A stretch of 64,000 nt of DNA from Vibrio superstes (GTDB taxonomy: Bacteria; Pseudomonadota; Gammaproteobacteria; Enterobacterales; Vibrionaceae). Every line of letters begins with the position of its first letter. Position 1 is the stretch's first letter. Of this stretch, positions 38,778 to 48,296 are shown piece after piece. The DNA lies in contig NZ_BCUR01000001.1 in NCBI RefSeq assembly GCF_003569005.1, positions 434,001 through 498,000 of the forward strand. Direction: 5' to 3'. The notes beneath the pieces were generated by a model, which saw only the letters and a list, made by a program, of their open reading frames with translations, was not told the DNA's origin and made no database searches. A program made the position numbers and the translations under genes.

Positions 38778-38788
38778 AAAAACAGCGC
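38778..38788 (+). repeat. Candidate left terminal inverted repeat of the island
   Basis: AAAAACAGCGC. Its reverse complement is at 53665-53675. A second inverted pair is GTGTGTAC at 38898-38905 and GTACACAC at 53547-53554, 120 and 121 bp from the outer ends. The inner left site is embedded in a hairpin (AAAGCGTACA / TGTACGCTTT, about 38878-38910). Confidence 0.45.
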
Positions 38789-39194
38789 TTTAAAGAGTAT
38801 ACAGTAAAAAATATGTCTATTTGCGTGTGAGTGAGTGACAACCCTTTACTGGCAATGCTTCTTGCGAGTCTATAAAGCGTACATACTATGTATAATGGTG
38901 TGTACGCTTTTTTATCCCTGAAGGCTTAGCAAGGCGATGGTCTCACTGCGTGAAGACCATCACCCTGCCAAAAGGGTATTTAAGGGAATGATGGTAAAGT
39001 AAAATAATAAAGCCACTCCTGACGCTCGCACAGCTCACTACTCGCTAGGCATTTATGATTTTTCTTGACCATCCGCTGAAACACGTTTTTGGACAAAAGT
39101 TTGTCAGTGATTTTGCTAAATTAGCTTTTCACGGATTATCAAAAGTATGGCAAAACCTCTAATCGAGTGGCCAACTTCTCGCTTCTGTCAGCCA

Positions 39195-41978
39195 CTATAT
39201 TAAACGCTTATATCTATTGTTAAAGGCCGTGGTTCCACCTTCCATAATCCTACAGATAGTTTCACGCATTTCACTGTCCTGTATCGAGCCTTTATTCTTA
39301 ATAAAGCACTGATTATTAAAGTCAAGTGCATGTACCATCTCAGCATCACCGTTTACCACGATGTTGGGGTTGTGTGTGACCATGATTATCTGGCGCTTGC
39401 TCTTAGTTGCCTTAATTTGAGACACTATCAAGTCATATATTAAAGAGTTATCCAAATCGTCTTCTGGTTGATCGATAAAAAGTGGCTTCTCGCTATGCGC
39501 CAATAAGAAAGCCAGCATTGCAGCTGCTCTTTGACCTGCTGAGCCTTGGGTTATTGGAGTGAAGTTTTTCCCGTCCCCTGTGCGGCTATACTCAACGTCC
39601 AAACCATCCTCTGGGAACCAGTACAAGAGAGAGTCAGCAAAGTCTTGATGCTGAGTATTCATATTCACCAGTTTGTTCCTGAATCTGGCGGAGAATGCCT
39701 GCTTATCTGCTCCAGTAGATACTTTGTAAAGCAAGCTTTGTATATCAAAAATGGCTCTATCACGATCCTCTTGATTTGGAAGCTTAGCCGCATTCAAAAA
39801 AGACGAAACAACACCTTGTTTACCGTTTTCGCCCTTTATGTAAATATCCGATGCGAACTCAGTTTTAGCTGAAAGCAAATCTCGAAATGCATGTTCCATG
39901 ACCATAGCGCTGCAACCATATGGTCTTACAGAGATCTTCACATAGTGGTTATCAGAAAGCACTTCTTGAAGAAATAGTTTTCTACGCTCTGTTTGCTTAA
40001 GTCTTTGCTGCCTTATCTCTTTAAGATCCTCGTTAGCCAGTTTAACTTTTTCTTGAAGCTGCTGTTGTGCATTCATTGCCCTAACTAACTTATCAGCTAA
40101 CTCCTTCTCAGATTGAACAAGTTGGCCATACTCTTTTAGGTTATTGATCCCTTCGCTCTGTAGTTGAAGCTGTAAATCAGTATATTGTTTTACGGCTTGG
40201 TCAAACTTTGCCTTCCAATTACTACTTATTAAAACGGCCTCTATGTCATTAACACTTGTCTGTAGTCCTTCAATAGAATCTTTTATGGCATTTTTTGTTT
40301 TACCAACAGCAGTATCTAGAGAGTTAGTAAAAGCTTGAATGTCTGCGTCAAAGTCTGAAGGTGTCGCAATAGTGGAGACTATTTCCTCGTGCAAGAAAAA
40401 TCCGCTTAATCTATTTATCAAATCCCATGTTTCAGATTTCTTGGTCTCAAATAGTTGTTTCTGTTTCTGAAACTTGTTGTATTCAGTAAGAATTTTCTGA
40501 TGATTACTCTGTGAGAGCTTTTGAATTTTTGCTCTTATGTCTTGTAGTTGCCTCTTGAATGCTGGTATCTGATCAGCAACTTGTTTCAAACTCCTAGCCT
40601 CAGCTCTCTTTGCGCAGAACTTCAATTGGGCCGTTTGAAGTTCATCATGGTCAATATTTGCCGAACGATCTATTAACTCAAGTAACGGCTGCTTATTTTC
40701 ACCAACCAGAGTTGCTATTTGTCCCTGGCTATAAAGGTCAATAGGGAATCGGTCTTTGGTAATTTCCTGGTCTTGACTTTTTTTCCAATCACACCCGTCT
40801 TCCTCAAAAACTGTCGTTTCGTTAGTGACTTGCGACCAAATTAGACGATAACGCTTACCCAACCGCCTATAAATTAGCTCTACTTCAGTATCTTCCTTAA
40901 GAGCTCCAAAATCGTCCTTTGATTTTGGTACTTGCATGAATTTGGAATATGTCTGGTATGGCGTAGTATCTTCATCTAGCTCAGACTGTTTCCCTGATAC
41001 AGCTCGTAGAGAGTGCGTAATAGTAGACTTACCAGTACCTCTTCCTCCTACAATCGCATTTGAATAAGGGCTAAATGAGAGCGACGAAGGAAGTCTCCCT
41101 TGCCCCATATATCGAGCATCTTTAACTTGTATCGACTCAATGAAGTTATCAGGTGTTTCATATGGCTTGAATTGAATTAGGTCATCAAACCGTTTGATAG
41201 AGAACTCTTGGCCATCTATCAAAGCAAGTTTTAAAGATGCGAGCGTAGGGGTTTCCATTTTGACCCAAGTGTATCGACTACCTGGTTTATCATTCCCACG
41301 AAAACCATGACTATCAGATCCAACAACTTCTGATAAGTTAAGTCTGCTTTGAATATAGCTCTGCGGCTTATCAACTTCAGTATCGACAACTTCAATGGCG
41401 CTAAGTAATCCTGTTTCGAATATTTTACGAAGATACCTATCGTTAGCTACGGGTGACTGTGATTCATTCTTGGTTTGTAGAAGACCGTTATCTCGATCTG
41501 CGTGTGCCGCTATAGGAATGCAGTCAAATTCAGGCAGGGTTATAACTTCGTTAAGAACTCGCAGTAAACTCATAGAACCTGAGCTGCTGTGGTCACCACA
41601 ATCTCCTCTGTAACCAGCGGAGGTAATGAACTGTTCGATTTTCTTTTGACTAGTACCTGGCGCGAATACAACTATTAAATGAAACTCATCCTCGGTTGTA
41701 AGTTCGACCCCAGGGAACACAGTTATATCTCTGAACCCTTCAGGCAGATTAACTTTCATTTCTTCGTATGTGCTTTGCAGGGCATCCACCCAACCAGCTC
41801 CGTTATGATCTGTTACTGCAACGCAATCAATCCCCTCCGCCATGTACTTTAAAAGCCAATCTTGGGGAGATAAATTATGATCGTACTTCGCCCACATTGA
41901 GTCTGTTGATTTAGGAGTATGCGTATGGAAATCGAACTTGTACCACTTAGCTCCCGGATATGGCCACGCACTAGTCAT
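39195..41978 (-). CDS. TrlF/Ppl-type PHP-domain SMC-like ATPase (predicted anti-phage defence)
   Basis: 927 residues. An N-terminal PHP phosphoesterase domain (about 1-260) carries HTHT (H18, H20), AVTDHNG near 58, AAHADRDNG near 160 and GSDSHGFRG near 215. A split SMC/ABC-type ATPase surrounds a coiled coil: Walker A VGGRGTGKST near 313, coiled coil about 430-680, signature GSAGQRAAAM near 813, Walker B LFIDQPEDDLD near 836 and H-loop VTHNP near 868. This PHP-SMC architecture is that of TrlF-family ATPases and of the 'ppl' defence gene. Defence activity here is inferred from the family and the island location. It stands alone on the minus strand, as single-gene systems do; all key motifs are intact. 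Confidence 0.85.
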   Translation of the reverse strand: MTSAWPYPGAKWYKFDFHTHTPKSTDSMWAKYDHNLSPQDWLLKYMAEGIDCVAVTDHNGAGWVDALQSTYEEMKVNLPEGFRDITVFPGVELTTEDEFHLIVVFAPGTSQKKIEQFITSAGYRGDCGDHSSSGSMSLLRVLNEVITLPEFDCIPIAAHADRDNGLLQTKNESQSPVANDRYLRKIFETGLLSAIEVVDTEVDKPQSYIQSRLNLSEVVGSDSHGFRGNDKPGSRYTWVKMETPTLASLKLALIDGQEFSIKRFDDLIQFKPYETPDNFIESIQVKDARYMGQGRLPSSLSFSPYSNAIVGGRGTGKSTITHSLRAVSGKQSELDEDTTPYQTYSKFMQVPKSKDDFGALKEDTEVELIYRRLGKRYRLIWSQVTNETTVFEEDGCDWKKSQDQEITKDRFPIDLYSQGQIATLVGENKQPLLELIDRSANIDHDELQTAQLKFCAKRAEARSLKQVADQIPAFKRQLQDIRAKIQKLSQSNHQKILTEYNKFQKQKQLFETKKSETWDLINRLSGFFLHEEIVSTIATPSDFDADIQAFTNSLDTAVGKTKNAIKDSIEGLQTSVNDIEAVLISSNWKAKFDQAVKQYTDLQLQLQSEGINNLKEYGQLVQSEKELADKLVRAMNAQQQLQEKVKLANEDLKEIRQQRLKQTERRKLFLQEVLSDNHYVKISVRPYGCSAMVMEHAFRDLLSAKTEFASDIYIKGENGKQGVVSSFLNAAKLPNQEDRDRAIFDIQSLLYKVSTGADKQAFSARFRNKLVNMNTQHQDFADSLLYWFPEDGLDVEYSRTGDGKNFTPITQGSAGQRAAAMLAFLLAHSEKPLFIDQPEDDLDNSLIYDLIVSQIKATKSKRQIIMVTHNPNIVVNGDAEMVHALDFNNQCFIKNKGSIQDSEMRETICRIMEGGTTAFNNRYKRLI

Positions 41979-42163
41979 TTATTTTCCTTGTGTAGTGGCA
42001 AATTGAAATTGGCCACTTTGTTATATGAAATCACTTTATCAGCACAAGAATAACTAGGTCAAATAGCTGTCTCTGTAAATGAGATTTTCGATTATGGACA
42101 GATACTTACGAGAAAATCCCTATTCTGCCTAACCAGGAAACGAAGCCCAATTATCTTGTAGAC

Positions 42164-42544
42164 TTAAATCGTGAAGAAGAAGTCGATTTCTTTGATTGTG
42201 AATACTAGCTGCTTAGTTTCATTGTCCACTTTCAGACCAATTGTTGCACTGTTAAGCTCTTCACTGCATTGAGCTGACTCGAGTATTTGAGGCATATTGG
42301 CTTTGATAGTTTTAAATTGATGATTGAGCATGGCGATGACTTTCTGCGAATTTATAACAGCATTTATAGGAGAGCCATTTGCTGTAACTCCACATCCTGG
42401 GTTCATATACTCTGTGCCGTCATTAACGATTATATTGGCGTTAGCATGCTTGTTTCTTAAAGTTTTGTACTCAGCCTCGGTTAACTTTTGCATTCCAGAG
42501 TCCATCCTGAAAGCTGACATTCGATCTGCCCAGTTTTCATGCAT
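42164..42544 (-). CDS. Hypothetical protein
   Basis: 126 residues, no recognised family. The N-terminus is polar (MHENWADRMSAFRM), a central MNPGCGVTANGSP segment follows, and the C-terminus has alternating beta-type sequence (KQLVFTIKEIDFFFTI). No signal peptide or membrane helix. It is 186 bp upstream of the TrlF-like gene on the same strand, so a functional link is possible but not shown. Confidence 0.5.
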   Translation of the reverse strand: MHENWADRMSAFRMDSGMQKLTEAEYKTLRNKHANANIIVNDGTEYMNPGCGVTANGSPINAVINSQKVIAMLNHQFKTIKANMPQILESAQCSEELNSATIGLKVDNETKQLVFTIKEIDFFFTI

Positions 42545-42680
42545 AACTTCTATTAAATCTAAATCACACCAAGAGCGGTGATTGAAAAGGCTAGGTATGC
42601 CTGAAACTCAGTACATCGTTTAAGAATTAGGCAACAATGGACCGGGCATGTCTTCTATCTGAATTAAGCAACAAAGCCCA

Positions 42681-42851
42681 TTGTTCGCTGAGAACTTCAC
42701 ACAGAAGAATAAGAAGAGTGCATTTAGTAACTCTTGGAGTTCTACCAAACTGAAAACTAAAGGTATTGCAGACGAGCAGTTCCTTGCCTCTTGCGATGAG
42801 TTACTGGCCACAGTGAACGGTCTTCTTAAGAAGCTTAAGCTTAAGGTGTAG
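42681..42851 (+). pseudogene. Possible 3' remnant of a small gene
   Basis: The frame reads LFAENFTQKNKKSAFSNSW... and ends NGLLKKLKLKV followed by TAG. It is open for 63 codons with only a TTG as start. Composition is protein-like and hydrophilic, suggesting the tail of a lost gene. The antisense frame at 42620-42856 is less plausible. The rest of the gap 42545-43089 holds nothing recognised apart from a GCTCC/GGAGC hairpin at 42864-42893. Confidence 0.3.
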
Positions 42852-43089
42852 CACATAAAGAAAAAGCTCCATACCGAGAGTGGAAAGGAGCTTAATCAAA
42901 TAGGAGAGAACCACATCTCCTCAACTAACCTCCCCCGATTATAACCTAATACCAACCTTAATAGAATTTCGGTAATTCCTTTGGAAGGCCGACCTACCTA
43001 GGTATTCTTCCTGCGTACTTAGTTAAACCTAACTATGTCTGCAACTGTAAATGTCCAACTTAACCATTATATTTATAACCGAGAGAAAT

Positions 43090-43458
43090 ATGAACTTCAT
43101 TCATCAAGTAATTCGAGTCATCGTTATGGCTCTTCTGGGTCTTAATATCCTTACCACTGCACTTAGTTTTCATACTCTTGATACGGCAATGAACTGGGTC
43201 GCAACTGGACTAGCTTTTGTCTGGATGCTTGGCTCTCTGTACCTAGTGCTGACCAATGAAGGAGATGTCATCAAGGAGGAGACTTGGAATAACTGGAAGA
43301 TGCTGACCCTAGTTGCGGTGATTGCTAACGTTGGGATGGTGGTGATTATCCCTCACATCAGTGGGGACCAAATCATTATGGCTCTGGCTCCATTCCTAAT
43401 CATTAATGCCTTAACCTTCACGGCTGTCAGTGGTCGATACAATCGCTGTAAAGCATAA
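43090..43458 (+). CDS. Small four-helix membrane protein, unknown
   Basis: 122 residues with four hydrophobic segments (VIRVIVMALLGLNIL; WVATGLAFVWMLGSLYLVL; MLTLVAVIANVGMVVII; IIMALAPFLIINALTF). Start ATG 43090 has GAGAG just upstream; an ATG at 43051 would add a 13-residue extension. It is first of a plus-strand run of small island genes. No family recognised. Confidence 0.6.
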   Translation: MNFIHQVIRVIVMALLGLNILTTALSFHTLDTAMNWVATGLAFVWMLGSLYLVLTNEGDVIKEETWNNWKMLTLVAVIANVGMVVIIPHISGDQIIMALAPFLIINALTFTAVSGRYNRCKA

Positions 43459-43523
43459 CCAACCTTACAACTAACATCAAAGTCCTTAACTCGTGGACTC
43501 TCTTTAATCCGAGATAGAATTAA

Positions 43524-43851
43524 ATGAACCTTAAATCTATTGCAGTTAATGCACTAATGACTGTCCTAGCTGTGACCCTCATCTCTAGCGCTCAAGCTAA
43601 TGAGACTAGCATATGATGAGACAGCAGACATCCACTGCAGTGCATTCGCTGAGTTGGCAGGTCTTAAGATTCACGAGTATAAGTTACCCGTCAATGAGAT
43701 AAGCAAAGAATCCTATATGTTTCAGGCAGGATTTGCGATGGGTTATGCACGAAGCTCCGCCCTTATGTACACAGTCATGAAGCTGAATAACAAAGAGCAT
43801 TGGACCAATCGTGAGGTAGCATTCACCATCTATCAAAGATATTGCCGATGA
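43524..43851 (+). pseudogene. Small secreted protein gene, apparently frameshifted
   Basis: The first frame (43524-43616) encodes MNLKSIAVNALMTVLAVTLI, then SSAQANETSI and a stop: a clean signal peptide with an AQA cleavage site and almost nothing after it. The +1 frame from 43600 continues ETADIHCSAFAELAGLKIHEY to 43851 without its own leader. The simplest reading is one exported protein of about 105 residues broken by a single-base change near 43600-43620; an alternative is two genes. No family recognised. Confidence 0.5.
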
Positions 43852-44054
43852 CTACTCCATATAAAGCTAAGGACCTCAGTTATGGGACTACGGTCAATCG
43901 TGCAGTAGATGCTATCACTTATGGAGAGCTTGGCGCTAAGCCTTCTGAGTTCGTAAAGATATGCCCTAAAGCCTTGCTTGAGGTGCACCATACGTTAATC
44001 AGCCTTGAGCGCAAGCTTAGCCAAATCAAAGAGGTGTGCAATGCAAAGAGTTAG
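43848..44054 (+). CDS. Hypothetical small protein
   Basis: 68 residues from ATG 43848, which overlaps the previous stop (ATGA). Sequence TTPYKAKDLSYGTTVNRAVD and on; the C-terminal helix is LISLERKLSQIKEV. Unknown family. It overlaps the next gene by 14 bp, so these small genes form a compact operon of phage- or satellite-like style. Confidence 0.5.
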   Translation: MTTPYKAKDLSYGTTVNRAVDAITYGELGAKPSEFVKICPKALLEVHHTLISLERKLSQIKEVCNAKS

Positions 44055-44397
44055 ACTAGAAGCTCAGATCAAAGCGAGACAGAAAAGCTTAGACTTCCTT
44101 GTTGGTGAGCGTTTAGAGCATCTTAAGCGCAAGCCAAATGTAGACGCTCACTATGACCCTATCTATGGTGAAGATGGCCTACTGAGGCAGTGGAGAAGAG
44201 AGCTTGCAAAGATTGCTAACAAGGTCCACAAGGCTGAGAAGCTACGAGACCGAGCCAAGTATGAGCTGACTCAGTTTGATGCTCCACCTCCGCCAAAGAA
44301 AAACCGTAAAGCTTGGCCCTCTCAGGAGGTAAGAAGCTCCTATACAGACAGTGGGTGCAATGCCTTTCTAGGCCGTGTATGTCGCTGTCACCTTTAA
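44041..44397 (+). CDS. Hypothetical coiled-coil protein, C-terminus run into IS remnant
   Basis: 118 residues from ATG 44041: MQRVRLEAQIKARQKSLDFL, a charged helical protein (LRQWRRELAKIANKVHKAEK), then the Pro/Lys stretch PPPPKKNRKAWPSQEV. The last 20 or so residues lie close to the IS3 remnant boundary and read like out-of-context sequence, so the native C-terminus was probably lost when the IS arrived. Unknown function. Confidence 0.45.
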   Translation: MQRVRLEAQIKARQKSLDFLVGERLEHLKRKPNVDAHYDPIYGEDGLLRQWRRELAKIANKVHKAEKLRDRAKYELTQFDAPPPPKKNRKAWPSQEVRSSYTDSGCNAFLGRVCRCHL

Positions 44398-45161
44398 CCA
44401 ACTATACGACGAGAGTACAGATCCATGACGATAGCCAAATACATCCATCCTTCTCCGGTTTTCAGATAGGTGACATCGCCAGCCCAAAACTGAACAGGGG
44501 CTGCTGGGTTAAAGTTCTGATTCAACAAGTTGTCTGCGGCAGCGTCACTGTGCTTGCGCTTGGTTGTCACCTTGTAGCCGACTCGCTGAGTCACTCTCAA
44601 ACCTAATTTGTTCATAACGTTGCGGACGCGGTAACGCCCAACAGCGAAGCCTTCCTCACGTAGCTTCTTCACCATATCCCCGATTACCAAGACTCTGTCT
44701 ACTTTTTTCGAAAAGCACCTTGGTGCGACGATATAAATTCAGAGTCTCAGCCGTAATTACTTCAGCGGGCCGATTAAGCCAATGGTAATATGCTGAGCGA
44801 CTTACTCTCATCACTTTACACAAATGAAATATCGGGTATCTTTCCGGTTCAGCCTTGATGAAGTTAAACTTTATTTCATTTCTTTCGCGAAGAAGGCTGA
44901 CGCCTTTTTTTAAATTTCTTTCTCCATGCGCAACTCCTTGACTTCTTTGCGAAGCCGTTTTAGTTCATCACGCTCATCATCAGAAAGCTCAATACCCTCT
45001 AGTTGGGCTTCGATTTTTGCCTTCCACTCATATAGAACCGTTGTCGTTACACCGACGGCTTCGGCAACCTGAGGAACGGTATAGCCTTGCTCTCGCACCA
45101 ATGCTACAGCTTCTTCTTTAAATTCTTTAGGCTAGCGCTTGTAAGCTCTTTTCTAAGTCAT
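44394..45161 (-). pseudogene. IS3-family transposase remnant (orfA with nonsense codons, orfB truncated)
   Basis: On the minus strand, orfA begins at ATG 45161 but has in-frame TAG at 45155-45153 and 45134-45132. It then reads PKEFKEEAVALVREQGYTVPQ and VGVTTTVLYEWKAKIE to KELRMEKEI (44910). orfB pieces follow (SRSAYYHWLNRPAEVI; VGRYRVRNVMNKLGLRVTQR; AAPVQFWAGDVTYLKTGEGW) and stop after DLYSRRIVG at 44394, before the second Asp and the Glu of the DDE triad. It is dead and truncated, and differs clearly from the IS at 4861. It marks older insertion in the cargo region. Confidence 0.85.
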
Positions 45162-45361
45162 GTATCACCTCATTGATCTGACATATATTGTCTCTCAATT
45201 TAATGTCAGTTCCATTAGACCAGAACATTAGATCATTAGTTAGGTGCGGAATGCGTTTAAATCAACCAGTCCTCTGAAGGCACTAATTTAATTCACACAA
45301 CACGAGAATGTTAGTGCGCCGAACCCTTTGTAATAATTTTTTGGGGGTCAATTTGGAATCG

Positions 45362-45751
45362 CTAGTACCAACCGTCCCAACAACCTTGCCTTTGGAACAT
45401 AGAAGCAAGCTCTAAAGCTCTTTCTCTTCCTTTTCCTTGTTGCTCTACACCATGTAAATACCCCTTGACATATCCATTCTCTCCAGTCCATGCAAGTACA
45501 AGAGTGATTGCTTTTTGAGCATTTTGCTCACCCGAAACAGTGGTAACACTATCTATGTTGTTAAGAACTAACACCTCAAGTTCGGAAGCTATTTTTGCTT
45601 TACCTTCATACAACAATGCAGCGTGACAAACGCCGAGTTCCTGATACGTTTTTCCATGGAATGTGTCTTCGGGCGGCACGTATTGTAAAGAAGCGGAAGT
45701 TGAAAAAGGTAGAGCGCAAAGCGATCCGAATAGAATAAATTTGGTTTTCAT
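45362..45751 (-). CDS. Hypothetical secreted protein
   Basis: 129 residues. An N-terminal signal peptide (MKTKFILFGSLCALPFSTSA) predicts periplasmic export. The mature part has three cysteines or fewer (GVCHAALL, QGCWDGWY) and a long helix (GKGRERALELASMFQR). No family recognised. Island cargo, transcribed alone. Confidence 0.55.
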   Translation of the reverse strand: MKTKFILFGSLCALPFSTSASLQYVPPEDTFHGKTYQELGVCHAALLYEGKAKIASELEVLVLNNIDSVTTVSGEQNAQKAITLVLAWTGENGYVKGYLHGVEQQGKGRERALELASMFQRQGCWDGWY

Positions 45752-45829
45752 ATTTAGGTAGTTCCTAAGTCGATTGGGGTAACATCCTTCAAAGGATTAG
45801 TGACTTTTCTTGGTTTTAAGCAATCAAAT

Positions 45830-45952
45830 CTACCATGCTTCGAGTTTCATCATTGCGATCCACGCTAGTATCAATCCACACCTAACGAGAATGAGTATTG
45901 GTACTTCCTTGTCGATGAAGATTAAGAGGGGCACGATGGCTAGACTTTGCAT
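45830..45952 (-). CDS. Possible 40-residue membrane miniprotein
   Basis: MQSLAIVPLLIFIDKEVPIL then ILVRCGLILAWIAMMKLEAW and TAG. Two hydrophobic stretches; an in-frame GTG at 45988 would add 12 residues. The open frame and composition are suggestive only. The rest of the gap 45752-46130 shows nothing recognised. Confidence 0.3.
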   Translation of the reverse strand: MQSLAIVPLLIFIDKEVPILILVRCGLILAWIAMMKLEAW

Positions 45953-46130
45953 GATTGAGTAACTGCGAATGTGAAAAGCGTTCCTCACTGTTATTTTCGG
46001 ACTGGCTATGGAATGAAATAGTTATTTTAGGTAGCCATTTCATAAAGAAAAATAAAGCAAACTAGTTTCAATACCTCAACATGACTTATGAGTTGGAACT
46101 CGAAATGGGGCATAAACGAGTTTGAAATTG

Positions 46131-48296
46131 CTACCCCAGAAGTTCTTTCAGGTAACTGTTCCGCTTATGAGAGTGGCTAGGTGCTTCGGTGATCTGCTTC
46201 ATATCATCACTACTACCAACGATATGGATTTCACTTTCAGCTCTCGTGATTGCCGTATAGAGCCATGCTCTATCTACTATTCTACCGTTTTGCAGAGCGA
46301 TGATTATGCGTGGAAACTGTGACCCTTGAGCTTTATGTAGGGTGATTGCGTAACCCAACTCCATGCAGTCGAGAACGGATTGTGTTATCTCGACCTTTTC
46401 ACCTGTATCTAGTGTCACTTCACCGTAATTATCAGCAGAAGGTTTGGCGTTGGTTAGCATACCAAGTGAGCCGTTCTGAATGCCTTTGTCGTAGTGATTC
46501 TGCGTAAATAACACCGCATCATTCATGCGAAGCGGCAAAAAGAACTTATCACCATTGATTTCGAACTCAAGGCTAGTGCTATCTGGGTTAACGGCTTGTT
46601 GGGTGAGTTTATTGATTTCTGATACGAGTGCCTTGGTTGGAGCCATGACGCGACTGTTTTCAGGACACTGTTGGTAAAGCTCACAACAGACTTTGGCAAT
46701 GTCTGTTTTACTGGTTTCGTGAAAGTGTATTGCTCCCGTGCTTAATCGATCAGGCATCACACCTTGATTGATGAGCTTTGAGTATTCGGGGATACCCGTT
46801 GCACCTTCCTGTCTCTTGACGATATCTAACTTCGTATTAGCCACCGTTTTTGCTTCAACGATGTCTGCCAACACTTTGCCACAACCGATGGGTGGAAGTT
46901 GGTCGGGGTCGCCAGTGAATATCAATCGTACAGAGGGGTGAATGTGATTCACAAGACGATACATGGTTGGCAAGTCAATCATGCTCGCTTCATCAATCAC
47001 CAGTAGGTGATTGGGCTTATCGACACTGGGTTCTACGGGGTCTTCACGCAGCAATTTGGCAATGGTTGAGGTAACAAAACCGATGGACTCATGAAGTCTC
47101 ATTGCAGCACGACCGCTGAGCGCAACGGCGTGTATTTCAAATCCAAGTTGATGATATGCCCTGAGAGCCGTTCTGAGTACCGTTGTCTTGCCTGTTCCTG
47201 CACCGCCCGTAATACAGCTTACCGAATTATCCAGACACGTTGTTACGGCTTCGATTTGCTTAGGAGTTAATTCGTAGGGAAGCTCCGCAACCGCAGAGCA
47301 ATACGCAGCATTGGCGTTTTCATCAAACAAGTCATTTCGCTTAATCAGTGTATTTAGCCGTTTGGCAACGACACTTTCCATCAGAAGTTGCGCAGTTGGA
47401 TGGTAGGCTCCTGTGTCGGGATTTAAAATATACTGAGCTTTATCATGACCTGATTGGAACGCCTGAGTGACCAGTGTTTTATCTTTCAATAGTTTGTTGA
47501 GGTAAGGGCGCACATTGGCATGAGTGGTATAGGTGTGACCTTTTTCAATCTCCTTGCGAATCGCCATTTCCAGAGCAGCGCTGAGCCTTCTTGGGTCATC
47601 CTTCGCAACATCGCTCTTAAAACCCGTTACCTTGATAATATCTTCAATGGCACTGAACGAAAGACCAAAGCCCATCAAAGCATAAGGATTATCCTTAATT
47701 ACCTCTATGGAGGCTTCACCGTGATGCTTGAGCAGCCGTTGCTGCACACTGGAGGGGATGTTGTGCTCGCTCATCCAGTTGCAATGTGCCAGATTTTTAT
47801 ATTTGGCGTAGCCCTTAAAGAGCGCTTCCACCGAATCCTCACTCAGAATCGATGTCAGACGCTTTCTGGTCTCTGGGGTGTCATTTCTCAGTGTGGCATG
47901 GAAGTCTTTACTCAAGAGCTGCCAGAGCGCCCTAGCTTTGCTTTCGCCAATACCCTTGAAGTCACGTTCTCTGGCGATAAAGCGTATCAGTTGCTCACCT
48001 GTTTCGGGTAAAGTGCATTCAATATGCTTGGGTGATTCATAAGTGTGCTGCTGCATTACATAATCACCCATCTCCATATTTTCTATCTGGCGAGCGCCTT
48101 TGACTGACCAATGCTGACCCAGCGTTGGAAGCACAGGGATGCTATCGGGGTCGGCTTTGATGGTGACGTAATACTTTCCACTATTGGTTTTGTAAGAGTC
48201 TTTCGCCAGCGGTACACCGCTGAATATCACCATCTTGGTCGAGCGATAAGGGATACTGGTGACACGTATTTGGTCTTCATGCAAAGCGGCATTCAT
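46131..48296 (-). CDS. RecD-like superfamily 1 helicase, island-associated
   Basis: 721 residues, SF1B (RecD2/TraA type). The N-terminal third has helix-hairpin-helix-like GIGESKARALWQLL near 118 and GLSFSAIEDIIKVTG near 210. The helicase core has Walker A TGGAGTGKTTVLRT near 365, Walker B LLVIDEASMIDLPT near 432, motif III FTGDPDQLPPIG, and UvrD_C_2-type end motifs ITLHKAQGSQFPRI and AITRAESEIHIVG near 690. Predicted 5'-3' DNA helicase. It is the last gene of the five-gene coupled operon gmtY-gmtZ-gmtX-orf-helicase (4-bp overlap), so it probably supports island recombination or maintenance. Confidence 0.85.
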   Translation of the reverse strand: MNAALHEDQIRVTSIPYRSTKMVIFSGVPLAKDSYKTNSGKYYVTIKADPDSIPVLPTLGQHWSVKGARQIENMEMGDYVMQQHTYESPKHIECTLPETGEQLIRFIARERDFKGIGESKARALWQLLSKDFHATLRNDTPETRKRLTSILSEDSVEALFKGYAKYKNLAHCNWMSEHNIPSSVQQRLLKHHGEASIEVIKDNPYALMGFGLSFSAIEDIIKVTGFKSDVAKDDPRRLSAALEMAIRKEIEKGHTYTTHANVRPYLNKLLKDKTLVTQAFQSGHDKAQYILNPDTGAYHPTAQLLMESVVAKRLNTLIKRNDLFDENANAAYCSAVAELPYELTPKQIEAVTTCLDNSVSCITGGAGTGKTTVLRTALRAYHQLGFEIHAVALSGRAAMRLHESIGFVTSTIAKLLREDPVEPSVDKPNHLLVIDEASMIDLPTMYRLVNHIHPSVRLIFTGDPDQLPPIGCGKVLADIVEAKTVANTKLDIVKRQEGATGIPEYSKLINQGVMPDRLSTGAIHFHETSKTDIAKVCCELYQQCPENSRVMAPTKALVSEINKLTQQAVNPDSTSLEFEINGDKFFLPLRMNDAVLFTQNHYDKGIQNGSLGMLTNAKPSADNYGEVTLDTGEKVEITQSVLDCMELGYAITLHKAQGSQFPRIIIALQNGRIVDRAWLYTAITRAESEIHIVGSSDDMKQITEAPSHSHKRNSYLKELLG

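Noticed and set aside
42620..42856. Minus-strand 78-codon frame
   Set aside because: Antisense to a more protein-like plus-strand frame and without a start signal.
42864..42893. GCTCC/GGAGC hairpin as a terminator
   Set aside because: The T-run is on the minus strand, where no gene ends; the loop is 16 nt.
45175..45361. Looked for an attC-type cassette site near the small island genes
   Set aside because: No convincing core-site pair or imperfect palindrome of the right size was seen.
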